Positions 54,355 through 62,396 of a DNA stretch of 64,000 nt are shown here, piece after piece. Source of the stretch: Sphingomonas cavernae (GTDB lineage: Bacteria > Pseudomonadota > Alphaproteobacteria > Sphingomonadales > Sphingomonadaceae); contig NZ_QYUM01000003.1 of NCBI RefSeq assembly GCF_003590775.1, forward strand, positions 870,501 through 934,500, in the 5' to 3' direction. A model generated the notes under the pieces. The model was not told the origin of the DNA. It did not search any database and worked only from the letters and a program-made list of their open reading frames with translations. Position 1 is the stretch's first letter. Each line of letters starts with the position of its first letter. A program made the translations under genes and the position numbers.

Positions 54355-54807
54355 ATGCGCCATAGCCTTTTTCTGATCGCTGCCGCGGGGCTGCTCGCCG
54401 CCTGCGGAGAAAAGACGGCCGACAACGCCGCCGGCACCAACGAGGCGCTCGGCAATATCGAGGAAGTGCCCGCGAACGAGGAGCCCGTCGACGCCAACGC
54501 CGTCGACATGGGCGCCGCGGATACCAGCGTCACCGATGGCTGGGTCGGCAAATGGGTCGGTGTGGAGGGGCTCGCGCTCGATGTCGCCAAGGCGGATGCG
54601 CCGGGAAGCTATACCCTGAAGGTGACACTGCTTGACGGCACGAGCACCTATACGGGTGCCGGGGCGGGCGAAGTGATCCGCTTTACGCGTGACGGCAAGG
54701 AGGCGACGCTTCGCCGCGCGACCGGCGACGAGACCGGGCTTAAATATCTGGCGGGCAAGAAGGATTGCCTGATGATCCAGCCCTCCGAGGGTTTCTGCCG
54801 CGACTGA
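54355..54807 (+). CDS. Small predicted lipoprotein, unknown function
   Basis: 150 residues with a lipoprotein signal (MRHSLFLIAAAGLLAAC, Cys17). An acidic, Ala-Asn-rich linker (about 25-60) leads to a small beta domain: WVGKWVGVEGLALDVAKAD, SYTLKVTLLDGTSTY and a C-terminal pair of Cys (KKDCLMIQ, EGFCRD) likely to form a disulfide. This resembles small sphingomonad lipoproteins of unknown role. Confidence 0.78.
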   Translation: MRHSLFLIAAAGLLAACGEKTADNAAGTNEALGNIEEVPANEEPVDANAVDMGAADTSVTDGWVGKWVGVEGLALDVAKADAPGSYTLKVTLLDGTSTYTGAGAGEVIRFTRDGKEATLRRATGDETGLKYLAGKKDCLMIQPSEGFCRD

Positions 54808-54964
54808 TCGCGCAATCAGGAGGGATGCCCCCTGCCGAATGGCGGGTGCGCCAACGCGGCGGCGATCTCTATAGTCGCATCTTGCGCGACCGGGCGCTTT
54901 GGCGTTCGATTTTCACGCGACCAGTCGCTACACGCGCTGAAAATTACCAGAGGATACAGGCTTG

Positions 54965-56191
54965 ATGACTTCCTATGACGTGCTCATCGTTGGTGCCGGT
55001 CACGGCGGGGCGCAGGTGGCGGTGGCGCTGCGTCAGCACGGCTTCGAGGGCACGGTCGCGATCGTCGGCGACGAGCCTGAAATCCCCTATGAGCGCCCGC
55101 CGCTCTCCAAAGACTATCTCGCGGGCGAGAAGGCTTTCGAGCGCATCCTGATCCGCCCTGCGACATTCTGGAGCGAGCGCAAGGTTGACATGCTGACGGG
55201 CAAGCGCGTTGCCGAGGTTGATCCCGCAGCCAGGACCGTGACGCTCGCGGGCGGCGAATCGATCGGCTATGGCAAACTTGTCTGGGCGACCGGCGGCAGC
55301 CCGCGGATGCTCGCGTGCGAGGGCACCGATCTCAAAGGGATCCACGTCGTCCGCACCAAGGCCGATGCCGATGCCATGATTGCTGCGCTCGACAGCACGA
55401 CCGACGTCGTGGTCGTCGGCGGCGGCTATATCGGGCTCGAGGCCGCGGCGGTGCTCGCCAAGTTGGGCAAGAGAGTGACCGTGCTCGAAGCGCTACCGCG
55501 CGTGCTGGCGCGCGTCGCGGGCGAGCCGTTGTCGCGCTTCTACGAGGCCGAGCACCGCGCGCATGGCGTCGAAGTGCGCCTCGACGCGAGCATGGCGGGC
55601 TTCGAGGGCGAAGGCGGTGAAGTGTCCGGCGTGCGGATGGAGGATGGCGAGGTGATCCCCGCGCAGATGGTGATCGTCGGCATCGGCATCATTCCCGCCG
55701 TCGGTCCGCTGCTCGCCGCGGGGGCCGCGGGGGGTAATGGCGTCGACGTCGATCCCTTTTGCCAGACGTCGCTCCCCGACATCTATGCGATCGGAGATTG
55801 CGCCGCGCATGTGAACGATTTCTGTGACGGCGAGCGCATCCGGCTGGAATCGGTGCAGAACGCAAATGATCAGGCGAACACCGTCGCCAAGGCGATCCTC
55901 GGCGATCCGCAGCCCTATCACGCGGTGCCGTGGTTCTGGTCCAACCAGTACGACCTGCGCCTCCAGACCGTCGGGCTCTCGACGGGGCATGATGATGTCG
56001 TGCTGCGCGGCGATCCCGCGGCGCGGTCCTTCTCGGTGATCTACCTCAAAAAAGGCCGCGTGATCGCGCTCGACTGCGTCAACGCGACCAAGGACTATGT
56101 CCAGGGGCGCAAGCTCGTCACCGAACGCCTGTCGCCCGACAAGGCGAAACTTGCCGACGCGAGCGTACCGCTGAAAGAACTCGCCGCCTGA
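54965..56191 (+). CDS. FAD-dependent ferredoxin/rubredoxin-type reductase
   Basis: 408 residues from ATG 54965 ([20 protein letters not shown]). The FAD site is GAGHGGAQ, the NAD(P)H site is [20 protein letters not shown] (about 145), and [11 protein letters not shown] (about 275) closes the flavin pocket. [11 protein letters not shown] and the C-terminal reductase domain ([19 protein letters not shown]) mark the class that passes electrons from NADH to [2Fe-2S] ferredoxins of P450s or dioxygenases. No partner ferredoxin or oxygenase is adjacent, so it may serve several. Confidence 0.92.
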   Translation: MTSYDVLIVGAGHGGAQVAVALRQHGFEGTVAIVGDEPEIPYERPPLSKDYLAGEKAFERILIRPATFWSERKVDMLTGKRVAEVDPAARTVTLAGGESIGYGKLVWATGGSPRMLACEGTDLKGIHVVRTKADADAMIAALDSTTDVVVVGGGYIGLEAAAVLAKLGKRVTVLEALPRVLARVAGEPLSRFYEAEHRAHGVEVRLDASMAGFEGEGGEVSGVRMEDGEVIPAQMVIVGIGIIPAVGPLLAAGAAGGNGVDVDPFCQTSLPDIYAIGDCAAHVNDFCDGERIRLESVQNANDQANTVAKAILGDPQPYHAVPWFWSNQYDLRLQTVGLSTGHDDVVLRGDPAARSFSVIYLKKGRVIALDCVNATKDYVQGRKLVTERLSPDKAKLADASVPLKELAA

Positions 56192-56233
56192 AGCGCGTGC
56201 CGCTACAAGAGCGGTGCTGCAAGGGAGCCGCGT

Positions 56234-56812
56234 TTGGACCATGCGACGCGCAAAGACGGCGCCGATGAGGCCCGTGCGCAACTGACCGCCGCGCTCGCGC
56301 GCGTGGCGGCGGAAGACCGCGCCGCGCTACGCGACGTGTACGACCGCACCTCGGCGAAACTCTTTGGCATCTGCCTTCGTATCTCGCAGGATCGGCAAGG
56401 GGCGGAGGATATATTGCAAGAGGTCTATGTCAGCGTATGGAAACGGGCGGGCAGCTTCGATCCGAAGCGCGCGAGCCCGATCACATGGCTGGCGACAATC
56501 GCGCGCAATCGCGCGATCGATTGGAAGCGTGCGCAGGGGCGACGGCAGGCCGAGCCCGTGGAGACCGCGCTGCAGCTTGCCGACGATCGCCCGCTCGCGC
56601 CCGAACTGCTGATCGCCGAGGAGGAGCGGCGGCGTCTCGCCGATTGCCTCGAAATGCTCGAGACGCGGCATGAACAGGCGATCCGCCGCGCCTTTTTCGA
56701 CGGGCTGACTTATGCCGAGCTTGCCGAGCGCATGGATGTGCCGCTGGGTACGATGAAGAGCTGGATCCGCCGTGGTCTGATGCGGTTGAAGGACTGTCTC
56801 GACAATGGCTGA
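56234..56812 (+). CDS. ECF-family RNA polymerase sigma factor
   Basis: 192 residues from TTG 56234, with AAGGGAG 7 nt before. Region 2: LFGICLRISQDRQGAEDILQ, VWKRAGSFDPKRASPITWLA. Region 4: LTYAELAERMDVPLGTMKSW, IRRGLMRLKDCL. This is the SigK-like ECF group that pairs with RskA-type anti-sigma factors. The next gene overlaps it by 8 nt and is such an anti-sigma factor. The rare start codon may keep its level low. Confidence 0.95.
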   Translation: MDHATRKDGADEARAQLTAALARVAAEDRAALRDVYDRTSAKLFGICLRISQDRQGAEDILQEVYVSVWKRAGSFDPKRASPITWLATIARNRAIDWKRAQGRRQAEPVETALQLADDRPLAPELLIAEEERRRLADCLEMLETRHEQAIRRAFFDGLTYAELAERMDVPLGTMKSWIRRGLMRLKDCLDNG

Positions 56813-57509
56813 GCCCGAGATCCCTTCCACGCCCGACGAACTCGCCGCCGAGTTGGCGCTGGGCGTGCTCGAAGGCACCGAGCGTGTCGAGGCCGAGCGT
56901 CGGATGCTCGCCGATCCCGAATTCGCGCGCGCGGTAGAGGCGTGGGGTGAAAGGCTGGCGCCGATGGCGTTTGCGGTGCCGGCCGAGGCGCCTCCCGAAA
57001 CGCTGTGGCCGCGAATCGATGCCGCTATCGGCCGGGCGGCGCGCGGCGGCGACGTCGTCGTTCAGATGCAACGGTGGCGCATGCTTGCAATCACGTCGAG
57101 CGCCATCGCGGCTTCGCTCGCCGCCTTCCTGGTGCTGGGTCCCGTAAGGGCGCCCGCGCCGGCGCCGCAGGGTCCAGCGATGATCGCGCAGCTTTCGCCT
57201 GAGGACGCGGGCGCGGTGCTGCTGGCGGCATGGCATCAGGACAAGCGCATGTTCCGCGTCACGCCCGCGACGATGGCGATGCCCGAGGATCATTCGCCTG
57301 AATTGTGGTTGATCCCCGCCGATGGCCGTCCGCGCTCGCTGGGCGTCATCAGGTCCACGGGGCAGACTGATATCGTCATCCGCGCCGAGATGATGCCGCT
57401 CGTGACGGGTGGCGCCACGCTCGCGATCACGATCGAACCCAAGGGCGGTTCGCCGACGGGCAAACCGACGGGGCCTGTCATAGCATCTGGAAAAATGTCG
57501 ACGATTTAG
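56805..57509 (+). CDS. RskA-type membrane anti-sigma factor
   Basis: 234 residues. The N-terminal zinc-less anti-sigma helix bundle (ELAAELALGVLEGTERVEAE, RAVEAWGERLAPMA) is followed by one membrane helix (about 98-118, AITSSAIAASLAAFLVLG) and an extracytoplasmic RskA domain with MAMPEDHSPELWLIPADGRP and PLVTGGATLAITIEPKGGSP. It holds the upstream ECF factor at the membrane until cleaved. Its TAG stop is formed by a TA target plus the first G of the repeat element that follows. Confidence 0.93.
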   Translation: MAEPEIPSTPDELAAELALGVLEGTERVEAERRMLADPEFARAVEAWGERLAPMAFAVPAEAPPETLWPRIDAAIGRAARGGDVVVQMQRWRMLAITSSAIAASLAAFLVLGPVRAPAPAPQGPAMIAQLSPEDAGAVLLAAWHQDKRMFRVTPATMAMPEDHSPELWLIPADGRPRSLGVIRSTGQTDIVIRAEMMPLVTGGATLAITIEPKGGSPTGKPTGPVIASGKMSTI

Positions 57510-57776
57510 AGCATCGTGAGTTAAATCAGACCCGCTCATCCTGAGGAGCCGTTGAGCTCGTCGAAGTGAGCAGGTGTGAACGTCCCCCGGACGTTCACAG
57601 CCGTGTCCGGGGGACACGGCGACCTGCCTCACCGTCTCGAAGGACGCATGGAGCCAGATCCTTCGAGACGGGTCCCTTCGACGCCGCCTGCTGCGTCGCT
57701 CAGGACATGCTTCGCCTTCGCTCAGCCCCTCCTCAGGATGAGCGGTGAGGCGATGCCGATTCAACGCACAATGCTC
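57509..57776. mobile_element. MITE-like element with IS630-type ends
   Basis: A 268-bp segment between two TA dinucleotides (57507-57508 and 57777-57778). Its ends are inverted repeats: left GAGCATCGTGAGTTAAATC, right (reverse complement) GAGCATTGTGCGTTGAATC, differing at three positions. It encodes no protein. Inside is a large inverted repeat of the CCGCTCATCCTGAGGAG family. TA duplication and GAGCAT ends match IS630-type elements, as at the relic end at 36098. Confidence 0.75.
57532..57745. repeat. Dispersed palindrome within the MITE-like element
   Basis: Arms CCGCTCATCCTGAGGAG and CTCCTCAGGATGAGCGG are perfect inverted copies 180 nt apart. The interior contains CCTTCGAGACGG units and a second hairpin around GTCCCCCGGAC. 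Confidence 0.9.
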
Positions 57777-57866
57777 TAAAACTTCCGTGCATCCGCGATC
57801 CTCTTCGCTGCGTAGCTGCGGCGCGTCCCTGCCCAAGGGGCCACCGACAGGAAGAGGAACGACAAG

Positions 57867-58430
57867 ATGCAGAAATCCCCGCTCAAGATGATTTCGGTCG
57901 CATTGGTCTCGATCGCGCTGGCCAGCGGCGCTGCGACTGCGCTTTATGCCGGCAATCCGATGGTCGGCGGCGCTGCGATGTATCCGACCAAGGACATCGT
58001 CGACAATGCGGTCAATTCGAAGGATCACACGACTCTCGTCGCCGCGGTCAAGGCGGCGGGGCTGGTCGACACGCTGAAAGGGGCGGGGCCGTTCACCGTC
58101 TTTGCGCCCACCAACGCCGCGTTCGACAAGCTACCTGCAGGCACAGTCGATACCCTGCTCAAACCCGAGAACAAGGCCATGCTCACCTCGGTGCTGACCT
58201 ATCACGTCGTCCCCGGCCGCATGACCGCGGCCGATATCGAGGGCGCCGCCAGCAGCAACGGCGGCAAGGCGGAGCTGAAGACGGTCCAGGGCGAAAATTT
58301 GACCGCGTGGAAACAGGGTGGCGCCTGGTATCTGACCGACGCCAAGGGCGGCAAGGCGAAGATCACGATCGCCAATGTGATGCAGAGCAACGGCGTAATC
58401 CACGTCATCGACACCGTCGTGATGCCCTGA
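57867..58430 (+). CDS. Exported fasciclin-domain protein
   Basis: 187 residues with a Sec signal ([20 protein letters not shown]). One FAS1 domain fills the mature part: [20 protein letters not shown] (H1 box), [15 protein letters not shown] and [20 protein letters not shown] (H2 box). FAS1 proteins mediate adhesion or matrix contacts. Sigma factor, RskA and fasciclin genes in this order recur in other proteobacteria, so this may be a target of the ECF factor. RBS GGAAGAGGAA precedes the ATG. Confidence 0.93.
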   Translation: MQKSPLKMISVALVSIALASGAATALYAGNPMVGGAAMYPTKDIVDNAVNSKDHTTLVAAVKAAGLVDTLKGAGPFTVFAPTNAAFDKLPAGTVDTLLKPENKAMLTSVLTYHVVPGRMTAADIEGAASSNGGKAELKTVQGENLTAWKQGGAWYLTDAKGGKAKITIANVMQSNGVIHVIDTVVMP

Positions 58431-58563
58431 CCAACGCCGAAGGTCCGCGCTCGCCAGGCCCTCCAGTCACGGTCGGCGCATGGACCCAGAGACTGATCGT
58501 TCGAGGAGGCAGCGCTACGCGCTTCCGCCGAAAGCGTGACTCAGGCTCTGTTGATATGGTTGC

Positions 58564-58608
58564 GACCTTGATCGTTTCAGGCTGATTCAGCCTGAAACGA
58601 TCAAGGTC
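58564..58608. terminator. Perfect 22-bp-arm palindrome, probable terminator or regulatory cruciform
   Basis: Two 22-nt arms (starting GACCTTGATCGTTTCAGG) are exact inverted copies separated by one T. It lies 134 nt after the fasciclin stop and about 55 nt before the PHO box of btaA. There is no U-tract, so terminator function is inferred from stability alone. Confidence 0.6.
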
Positions 58609-58609
58609 G

Positions 58610-58639
58610 GGGCCCGCCGCAATCCCGGTCGGCGGGCCC
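58610..58639. terminator. Second GC hairpin in tandem
   Basis: GGGCCCGCCG and CGGCGGGCCC form a perfect 10-bp stem with a 10-nt loop, directly after the long palindrome. Together they would insulate btaA from the fasciclin operon. Confidence 0.6.
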
Positions 58640-58663
58640 AACCGTCTTCGAAGCTACGTCGAT

Positions 58664-58681
58664 CTGTCATACCCCGGTCAT
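58664..58681 (+). promoter_or_regulatory. PHO box upstream of btaA
   Basis: CTGTCAT-ACCC-CGGTCAT: two 7-nt half-sites separated by 4 nt, with 13 of 14 bases matching the PhoB consensus (CTGTCAT-N4-CTGTCAT). It ends 64 nt before the btaA ATG, a normal place for PhoB activation. A weak -10-like CATAGG follows at about 58691. Betaine-lipid genes in Sinorhizobium are phosphate-regulated, which fits. Confidence 0.78.
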
Positions 58682-58745
58682 CGCCGGCCCATAGGGCGCT
58701 GCTCAGCCGGCGGCGCATGGGGCGCTCGCGGTTCGGGAGGGCCAC

Positions 58746-59996
58746 ATGGGCGCAGCCGCAATCAGCGCAGGTTCGGAAAATTCAAGGCAGGATCGCGTCC
58801 GCCAGGCGGTTCTGCGCGACATGAAGCTGAGCAAGCAGGGGCTTCTTGACCGCGCCTTCGCGCTCGCCTTTCGCCGACTCGTCTATGCGCAGATCTGGGA
58901 AGATCCCGTGGTCGACCTTGAGGCGCTGGCGATCACGCCCGACTGCCATGTCGTCACCATCGCGAGCGGCGGCTGCAACGTGCTGTCGTATCTGACCGCC
59001 AACCCCGCTGCGATCACCGCGGTCGACCTCAACACCGCGCACATCGCGCTCAACCGGCTGAAGCTGGCCGCGGCAGGGCACCTGCCCGGACACGATGCCT
59101 TCTACCGCTTTTTCGGCGAGGCCGACCGTGTCGAGAATATCGCGGCCTATCACGATCATGTCCGCCCGCATCTTGACGATACGTCGCGGCTCTACTGGGA
59201 AGCGCGCGACCTGACGGGGCGGCGCCGCATCACGGGCTTCGCCAAGGGCATCTACAAGCGCGGCCTGCTCGGCAATTTCATCGGCACCGCGCATCTGCTC
59301 GCGAAACTCTACCGCCTCGATCCGAGCGAACTGCTGGCAGCCGAAAGCCTCGAGGAACAGCGCGCGATCTTCGACGCGAAGTTCGCGCCGGTGTTCGACA
59401 AGAAGTTCGTGCGCTGGCTGACCGACCAGCCCGCTTCGCTCTTCGGACTGGGCATTCCGCCTGCGCAATATGAAGCGCTCGCGGGCGACGACCCCCAAGG
59501 CATGGCCGCGGTGCTGCGCCAGCGGCTGGAGAAGCTGGCCTGCGACTTTGACATTCGCCAGAACTATTTCGCCTGGCAGGCCTTTGGCCGCGGCTATGGC
59601 AAGGGCCCGGGCGCACCCGTGCCGCCCTATCTCGAGCGCGGCAACTATGAGGCCGTGGTGGAACGGATCGGCCGCGTCGAGATACGCCACGCCAATTTCG
59701 TCGAGTATCTGGCACAGAAGACGGGTGCGAGCCTTGATCGCTATGTGCTGCTCGACGCGCAGGACTGGATGAGCGACGCACAGCTCACGCATCTCTGGGC
59801 GGAAATCACGCGCACCGCGAAACCTGGCGCGCGTGTCGTCTTCCGGACTGCGGCTGAGCCAAGCCTGCTGCCTGGGCGCGTGCCTAGCGCCCTGTTCCAT
59901 CGCTGGCATTATGAGGCCGAGAAGTCGGCCGACTATACACGGCGCGACCGCTCCTCGATCTATGGCGGGGTCCATCTCTACGTGCTGAAGCCGTGA
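58746..59996 (+). CDS. btaA: S-adenosylmethionine:diacylglycerol 3-amino-3-carboxypropyltransferase BtaA
   Basis: The first enzyme of betaine-lipid (DGTS) synthesis: it moves the 3-amino-3-carboxypropyl group of SAM to diacylglycerol. 416 residues of the DUF3419/BtaA family. Signatures: RLVYAQIWEDPVVDLEALAI, VVTIASGGCNVLSYLTANPA (SAM site) and ITAVDLNTAHIALNRLKLAA, then a C-terminal methyltransferase-like half with YVLLDAQDWMSDAQL. It overlaps btaB by four bases (GTGA). RBS GGAGGG precedes the ATG. Membrane-associated role. Confidence 0.94.
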   Translation: MGAAAISAGSENSRQDRVRQAVLRDMKLSKQGLLDRAFALAFRRLVYAQIWEDPVVDLEALAITPDCHVVTIASGGCNVLSYLTANPAAITAVDLNTAHIALNRLKLAAAGHLPGHDAFYRFFGEADRVENIAAYHDHVRPHLDDTSRLYWEARDLTGRRRITGFAKGIYKRGLLGNFIGTAHLLAKLYRLDPSELLAAESLEEQRAIFDAKFAPVFDKKFVRWLTDQPASLFGLGIPPAQYEALAGDDPQGMAAVLRQRLEKLACDFDIRQNYFAWQAFGRGYGKGPGAPVPPYLERGNYEAVVERIGRVEIRHANFVEYLAQKTGASLDRYVLLDAQDWMSDAQLTHLWAEITRTAKPGARVVFRTAAEPSLLPGRVPSALFHRWHYEAEKSADYTRRDRSSIYGGVHLYVLKP

Positions 59997-60664
59997 GCGC
60001 GGTGGCAAGTGTCGATGCCGCCCGGCACATGGACGGCATCTACCGCTATCAGCGGCATATCTACGACCTGACGCGCAAATATTATCTGCTCGGGCGCGAC
60101 CGGCTGATCGCGCGCCTGAACGTGCCGGTGGGCGGATCGGTGCTCGAAATCGGCTGCGGGACGGGGCGCAACCTGATCGCGGTCGCGCGCGCATGGCCGC
60201 ACGCGCAATGCTTCGGCCTCGACATTTCGCCCGCGATGCTGGAAACCGCGACGGCTACCGTCGCGCGCGCCGGATTTGCCGGGCGGCTCGCGCTTGCGCA
60301 GGGTGACGCCACCGCATTCGTCCCAACGGCACTGTTCGGCCGCGCGGCGTTCGACCGGGTGTTCCTCTCCTACACGCTCTCGATGATCCCGGGCTGGCAG
60401 CGCGCCATCGGGGCGGCGTGCGATGCGCTTACCGAGAGCGGCACGCTTCACATCGTCGATTTCGGCCAGCAGGAACGGCTGCCGCGCACCTTTCGCATAC
60501 TGCTCAGGGCATGGCTCTCGCGCTTCGACGTTAAGCCGCGAGCAGATTTGCCGAAGGTGCTCGCCGATGTCGCCGACGCGCGCGGCATGGTCCTCGAATT
60601 CACGCCGCTCTGGCGCGGCTATGCGTGGGAAGCCGTGCTCAGGAAGCCGAGGCGGGCTGTTTGA
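59993..60664 (+). CDS. btaB: Diacylglyceryl homoserine N-methyltransferase BtaB
   Basis: Three rounds of SAM-dependent N-methylation turn diacylglyceryl-homoserine into the betaine lipid DGTS. 223 residues. The N-terminal MDGIYRYQRHIYDLTRKYYL is a BtaB hallmark, and SVLEIGCGTGRNLIAVARAW is motif I. FDRVFLSYTLSMIPGWQRAI and GTLHIVDFGQQERLP follow. It starts at GTG overlapping the btaA stop, so the two are one unit. The 3' end overlaps the next (convergent) gene by 26 nt. Confidence 0.93.
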   Translation: MSAVASVDAARHMDGIYRYQRHIYDLTRKYYLLGRDRLIARLNVPVGGSVLEIGCGTGRNLIAVARAWPHAQCFGLDISPAMLETATATVARAGFAGRLALAQGDATAFVPTALFGRAAFDRVFLSYTLSMIPGWQRAIGAACDALTESGTLHIVDFGQQERLPRTFRILLRAWLSRFDVKPRADLPKVLADVADARGMVLEFTPLWRGYAWEAVLRKPRRAV

Positions 60665-61028
60665 TATCGGCCGCCCAGTCGATCGCGGCCTGTTGTTCGC
60701 CGGGTTCGAACGTCTTCAGCTCGATGAAGGGCAGCAACATGCCGGCGCCGTGGATCATCGTCCTGATCCATTGCTTGTCGGTCACCACCGCCTCGCGCTT
60801 GAAGCGGGTCCAGTCGCGGATATGGCCAAAGCCATAGCGCAGATCCTCGAGCGCCGCCTTGAAGGTGATGTCCTCAAAGCCCGTCAGATCGAGCATCACG
60901 GCGATGCGATCATGCGCCTTCAGCTTGGCGTCGACGTCCGCGATCAGACGGTCGAAATCCTCCTTGGTGAGCGTGCCCGAAATGGCATAGGCGCCCAGAT
61001 GATCGGGCGACGGCAGGATTGTCAGCAT
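60639..61028 (-). CDS. SpoIIAA-like (STAS-type) domain protein
   Basis: 129 residues from ATG 61028 (MLTILPSPDHLGAYAISGTL). The SpoIIAA-like fold is marked by AYAISGTLTKEDFDRLIADV, AVMLDLTGFEDITFKAALED and AVVTDKQWIRTMIHGAGMLL. Such proteins are thought to bind nonpolar ligands or sense the membrane; the role is unknown. It lies 53 bp downstream of the b561-YceI gene and may share its transcript. Confidence 0.88.
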   Translation of the reverse strand: MLTILPSPDHLGAYAISGTLTKEDFDRLIADVDAKLKAHDRIAVMLDLTGFEDITFKAALEDLRYGFGHIRDWTRFKREAVVTDKQWIRTMIHGAGMLLPFIELKTFEPGEQQAAIDWAADIKQPASAS

Positions 61029-61081
61029 GGCATACCTCCTGCCGCAGGAACGCCGCCCTGCCTGACGCGGTTCCGCGCGGC

Positions 61082-62368
61082 TTATTCGGCGTTTCGCGTC
61101 GCGGTGAAGGAAAAGGCGATGTCGACCCCGGCGGCGATCGCCTCGGTGTCTGCCCATTCGCCCTGGCCCACGCCAAAGGCGGTGCGGTCGATCCGGCTGG
61201 TGCCCGAGACGCTGGCCTTGTCTCCGTCTATGCGCAGCGTGAAGCGCAGCGTCGCCGGCTTGCTGATGCCGCGCAGATCGAGCGTGCCACGCGCTTCATA
61301 GCGATCGCCGTCACGGTGGCGAATATCGCGCGACGTGAACACCGCGCCGGGATGCGCCTCGGTGTTGAAGAAGTCGCTGCCCTTGAGTGCATCGTCGCGC
61401 TGGCCATCGCCCGTGCCCGCCGACGCGAGGTCGACGGTGACGCGGATGTTCGACTTGTCGAGCATATCGGGGCTGAACCTGATCGAGGCGCGCCAGCGCC
61501 CGAAGGTGCCGTTGATCGCCTCGCCGTTCCAGCGCGCGGTGAAGCCGAGCCGGCCGCCTTGGGCTATTGTCCAGTCGGCGAGCGGTTGTGCCTCCGCTAC
61601 GGGCACCGCTTCCTGTACATTTTCGGCAGGGGCCTGAACAATTTCGGCCGGGGTGGGCGGTGCGACGGGCGCTGGTGTCACCGGCACCGCCGCGGGAGCA
61701 GCAGTCCGCGCGCGATCGGGAAAGGCCATCTTGCCGGCTGTGAGCCCCGCCAGAATGAGCAATAACGCGCCGATCGCGGCGGGGATCGCACGGCCGCGTG
61801 CGAAGGGGATCATCCGCTGGAGCTCGGGCTTGCCGAGCAGCCATTGATGGCGCAGCGCACCTGCGATGTGGAGCACGAACAACCCGACCGCGAGCCATGC
61901 CATGCTTTCGTGGATCACTTCGGCGGGGTCGTGAAGCGCGCGGCTAACGGGAAGATGCGGCAGGGGGATGACGCCGTAGAGCAGCGTCGGCACCTGGATC
62001 TTCGAGGTGGAGACGATCACCCAGCCGGCCAATGGACCGATGATCATGACCGCATAGAAAAGCCAGTGGACGATATTGGCGAGGGTGCGTGCCCATGCCG
62101 GGCCTTCGGAGGGCACCGGTCGCGGTACGGTGAAGCGGATGGCGAGCCGGATCAGCGTGAGCACCAGGATGGTGACGCCCACCGACTTGTGGAGTTGGTA
62201 GCGCTCGAAGAGTTCGGGGCTGTTGGGCCCCTCGAGCGCCCAGCCCAGCGAAATCTGGAAGGCGAGCGCGAGTGCGATCAGCCAGTGGAGCGTGATGGCG
62301 GCATAGCTGTAGCGGGTTGGCGGCACGGACACCTCTGATGGCGTGGCTTCCGTGTTGGTGAACAGCAT
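61082..62368 (-). CDS. Cytochrome b561-YceI fusion protein
   Basis: 428 residues from ATG 62368. The N-terminal half is a four-helix dihaem cytochrome b561 (YSYAAITLHWLIALALAFQI, with His, LHKSVGVTILVLTLIRLAIR and later His in VIHESMAWLAVGLFVLHIAG). A Pro/Ala-rich linker (about 225-270, PVTPAPVAPPTPAEI) leads to a YceI lipocalin-like domain (about 275-425, RLGFTARWNGEAINGTFGRW, RIDRTAFGVGQGEW). YceI domains bind isoprenoid quinones, so the fusion probably couples a periplasmic quinone carrier to the membrane haems. It starts 28 bp after hemA. Confidence 0.9.
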   Translation of the reverse strand: MLFTNTEATPSEVSVPPTRYSYAAITLHWLIALALAFQISLGWALEGPNSPELFERYQLHKSVGVTILVLTLIRLAIRFTVPRPVPSEGPAWARTLANIVHWLFYAVMIIGPLAGWVIVSTSKIQVPTLLYGVIPLPHLPVSRALHDPAEVIHESMAWLAVGLFVLHIAGALRHQWLLGKPELQRMIPFARGRAIPAAIGALLLILAGLTAGKMAFPDRARTAAPAAVPVTPAPVAPPTPAEIVQAPAENVQEAVPVAEAQPLADWTIAQGGRLGFTARWNGEAINGTFGRWRASIRFSPDMLDKSNIRVTVDLASAGTGDGQRDDALKGSDFFNTEAHPGAVFTSRDIRHRDGDRYEARGTLDLRGISKPATLRFTLRIDGDKASVSGTSRIDRTAFGVGQGEWADTEAIAAGVDIAFSFTATRNAE

Positions 62369-62396
62369 AACCGGCTTCGGTACAAGCCGTTGTGGC

